Below, piece after piece: positions 21,399 through 23,108 of a stretch of 23,108 nt of DNA; the first letter of the stretch is position 1, and every line of letters starts with the position of its first letter. The notes under the pieces are model-generated. The model saw nothing but the letters and a program-made list of their open reading frames with translations, had not been told where the DNA came from and did not search any database. The position numbers and the translations under genes were made by a program. This DNA is from Micromonospora sp. WMMD1102. GTDB lineage: Bacteria > Actinomycetota > Actinomycetes > Mycobacteriales > Micromonosporaceae. The stretch is taken from NCBI RefSeq assembly GCF_029626265.1, contig NZ_JARUBN010000006.1, forward strand, positions 1 to 23,108, read 5' to 3'.

Positions 21399-22034
21399 TC
21401 AGACCGAGGGGATCTCGTGCACCAGTGCCGAGGCGGTCAGGGTCCTGGAGCGCACCTCGCCGCCGCCGACCGTACGCAGCTGGTAGGTGTGCTTGACGTA
21501 CTCGCCGGGGCTGCCGCCGCACGGGAAGTCGATGGTGGCGGTGCCGACCGGCGGGTAGGTGTTGTAGATCCCGGGCCCGTCGACGGAGAGGGTCACCTTG
21601 TCGGCGCCGGTCACCTTCCACTCCAGGATCACCGGGACCCCGGGAACGCGGTTGACGTTCGTACCCTGGTCGCACTGCGGCTTCTGCTTGATCTTGTAGT
21701 GGACGATCGTCGGGCCGCTCGGCTTCTTGCCGGTCGTACCGCTGCCGCCGGTGTTGCCACCGCCACCCGGGTTGCCGCCACCGCCGGGGTTGCCGCTGCC
21801 GCCGGGCTGGCCGCCCTGCCCCGCCGGACCGCCGCTCGACCCCGGGGTGCCGCCCGGCCCGTCCGCCGGGGCGCTGCCCAGGCCGGCGTCACCGGTGGCG
21901 CCGGGGGCAGCGGTGGCCGGTGCCGAGGTCGCCGGGGTCGACCCGCCGGCCTCGATCGTGACGCAACCGGTCGCCGCGACCGCGATCGCGCCGCCGAGGG
22001 CGACCACCGCCGCCCGAGTCAGGTACCTGTGCAT
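21399..22034 (-). CDS. Lipoprotein with Gly-rich linker and beta-sandwich-like domain
   Basis: A 211-residue protein starting at ATG 22034 with GGAGG seven bases ahead; an in-frame start 11 residues upstream lacks one. The signal peptide ends in AATGC24, a lipobox, so the mature protein should be lipid-anchored outside the membrane. Residues about 25-105 are a flexible Gly/Pro/Ser/Thr linker with GNPGGGG repeats. Residues 110-211 form a compact beta domain with two Cys (KPQCDQG, DFPCGG), reminiscent of Ig/PKD-type folds. The 137 bases between it and the broken nuclease gene contain only short GGCCGG/CCGGCC inverted repeats. Function unknown; surface binding or substrate presentation is possible. 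Confidence 0.75.
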   Translation of the reverse strand: MHRYLTRAAVVALGGAIAVAATGCVTIEAGGSTPATSAPATAAPGATGDAGLGSAPADGPGGTPGSSGGPAGQGGQPGGSGNPGGGGNPGGGGNTGGSGTTGKKPSGPTIVHYKIKQKPQCDQGTNVNRVPGVPVILEWKVTGADKVTLSVDGPGIYNTYPPVGTATIDFPCGGSPGEYVKHTYQLRTVGGGEVRSRTLTASALVHEIPSV

Positions 22035-22155
22035 GGCCGCTCCTCCGCCACTGGAATCCCCCGACAATCCGGGGTGATCTCACGGTAGGAGACCCGGTCC
22101 GACCGACGAATCACGGTTTCGTGCCAGCCGGTCGGGTGACGCGGGAGGCCCCGGG

Positions 22156-23108
22156 TCAGGCGGTCGGCGAACCCTCGCGGTCGGGGGCGGTGAGTCGGCC
22201 GGCGGCGGCGAGCGCCGCGATGTCGGTCCGGTGGTGCGCTCCCGGCAGGTCGATCGCGTCGACCAGTTCGTAGGCGGCCACCCGGGCCGCGGTCAGGTCG
22301 GCGCCCACACCGGTACCCGAGAGGACCCGGCCCCCGGCGGAGACCAGCGCACCGTCGGAGGCCCGGCGGGCCGTGCCGGCGTGCACGACCCCGGGCCGGT
22401 CGGCGCCGGTGATCACGTCACCGGTACGCGGGGTGCCCGGGTAACCCGCCGAGGCGACCACCACGGTGACCGCCGCATCGGAACGCCAACGCAGCGGCGG
22501 ATGCCCGGCGAGCGTGCCGGTGGCCGCCGCGTGCAGCAGCCCGGCCAGCGGCGTCTCCAGCAGTGCGAGTACGACCTGCGTCTCCGGATCACCGAACCGG
22601 GCGTTGAACTCGATCACCCGTGGCCCGTCCCCGGTGATGGCCAGCCCGACGTAGAGCAGCCCGCCGAACGGGGTGCCCCGGCGCCGCATCTCGGCCAGGG
22701 TCGGCCCGACCACGGTGGCCAGCACCTCGTCCACGGTGCCCGGCGGCAGCCACGGCAGCGGCGCGTACGCCCCCATCCCGCCGGTGTTCGGGCCGGTGTC
22801 GCCGTCGCCCACCCGCTTGAAGTCCTGGGCCGGCAACAGCGGCAGCGCGGTCTCGCCGTCGGTGACCACGAAGAGCGACACCTCGGGTCCGGCGAGGTAC
22901 TCCTCGACGACCACCCGGCCGCAGCCGGCGGCATGTTCCAGCGCCGCCGACCGGTCCCCGGTGACCACCACGCCCTTGCCGGCGGCCAGCCCGTCGTCCT
23001 TCACCACGTACGGCGGGCCGAACTCGTCGAGCGCCTGTGCGACAAGCGCCGACCCGATCCCGGTGCCGGGGTTGTCGACCGTGCGCGACCGGCCCGTCGG
23101 CACTCCGG
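22156..23108 (-). CDS. purD: Phosphoribosylamine-glycine ligase, N-terminus outside the window
   Basis: The frame runs to the window edge, and the codons before the in-frame GTG at 23103 (GVPTGRS) are typical of the middle of PurD, so the true start is further right. About 317 residues remain: the ATP-grasp domain with VVKDDGLAAGKGVVV (nucleotide loop), EEYLAGPEVS, QDFKRVGDGDTGPNTGGMGAY in parts, and NARFGDPETQ (metal-binding Glu/Asn), followed by the C-terminal domain. It joins glycine to phosphoribosylamine using ATP in purine synthesis. 121 bases with no recognised element separate it from the lipoprotein gene. Confidence 0.95.
   Translation of the reverse strand, partial: GVPTGRSRTVDNPGTGIGSALVAQALDEFGPPYVVKDDGLAAGKGVVVTGDRSAALEHAAGCGRVVVEEYLAGPEVSLFVVTDGETALPLLPAQDFKRVGDGDTGPNTGGMGAYAPLPWLPPGTVDEVLATVVGPTLAEMRRRGTPFGGLLYVGLAITGDGPRVIEFNARFGDPETQVVLALLETPLAGLLHAAATGTLAGHPPLRWRSDAAVTVVVASAGYPGTPRTGDVITGADRPGVVHAGTARRASDGALVSAGGRVLSGTGVGADLTAARVAAYELVDAIDLPGAHHRTDIAALAAAGRLTAPDREGSPTA

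Overview
The window is very GC-rich (coding third positions almost all G/C, many GTG starts and GTGA or TGATG junctions). It looks like a chromosomal segment of a high-GC actinomycete, most plausibly a Micromonosporaceae member (Micromonospora-like). That placement is an inference from composition and gene content; there is no rRNA or tRNA gene to confirm it.

Positions 1 to about 9700 look like the right end of an integrated phage or phage-derived element. A rightward late block holds a truncated tail protein, a small structural protein, an endolysin-like zinc peptidase with a peptidoglycan-binding module and a collagen-like tail, two small membrane proteins, a holin-like protein and perhaps a 33-residue proline-rich peptide. 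It ends at a 20-bp-stem hairpin. A leftward block follows: a Phd/YefM-type antitoxin-domain protein without a toxin, three overlapping small genes, an XRE-TPR regulator, a tyrosine integrase with a clear rho-independent terminator, and a one-pass membrane protein. The antitoxin-domain gene sits between two related hairpins, has palindromic operator-like sites at its start, and carries a strong internal ribosome binding site that would release its second domain as a separate protein. It is the most unusual unit in the window.

Positions 9832 to 23108 are ordinary actinobacterial chromosome. A FabG4-like ketoreductase and a MaoC-type hydratase form a two-gene operon that appears to be leaderless. 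A secreted PL1 pectate lyase follows, with a near-consensus promoter and a perfect 20-bp LacI-type palindrome just after the predicted transcription start. Leftward come a membrane-anchored serine hydrolase with a repetitive Pro/Ala/Thr tail, then a coupled pair (a coiled-coil membrane protein and an ArsR-type regulator) behind two TGTCAG-N6-CTGACA sites. A TetR regulator is divergent from an SCP2 protein, an acyl-CoA dehydrogenase and an acyl-CoA synthetase, with a 12-bp-arm inverted repeat between the promoters; this reads as a TetR-controlled acyl-CoA or lipid catabolic operon. The end holds a secreted endonuclease/exonuclease/phosphatase-family gene broken by one missing base in a repeat, a lipoprotein, and the C-terminal part of purD running off the window.

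No CRISPR array, insertion sequence, rRNA or tRNA was found. No gene-free stretch exceeds 300 bases; the larger gaps are described individually.
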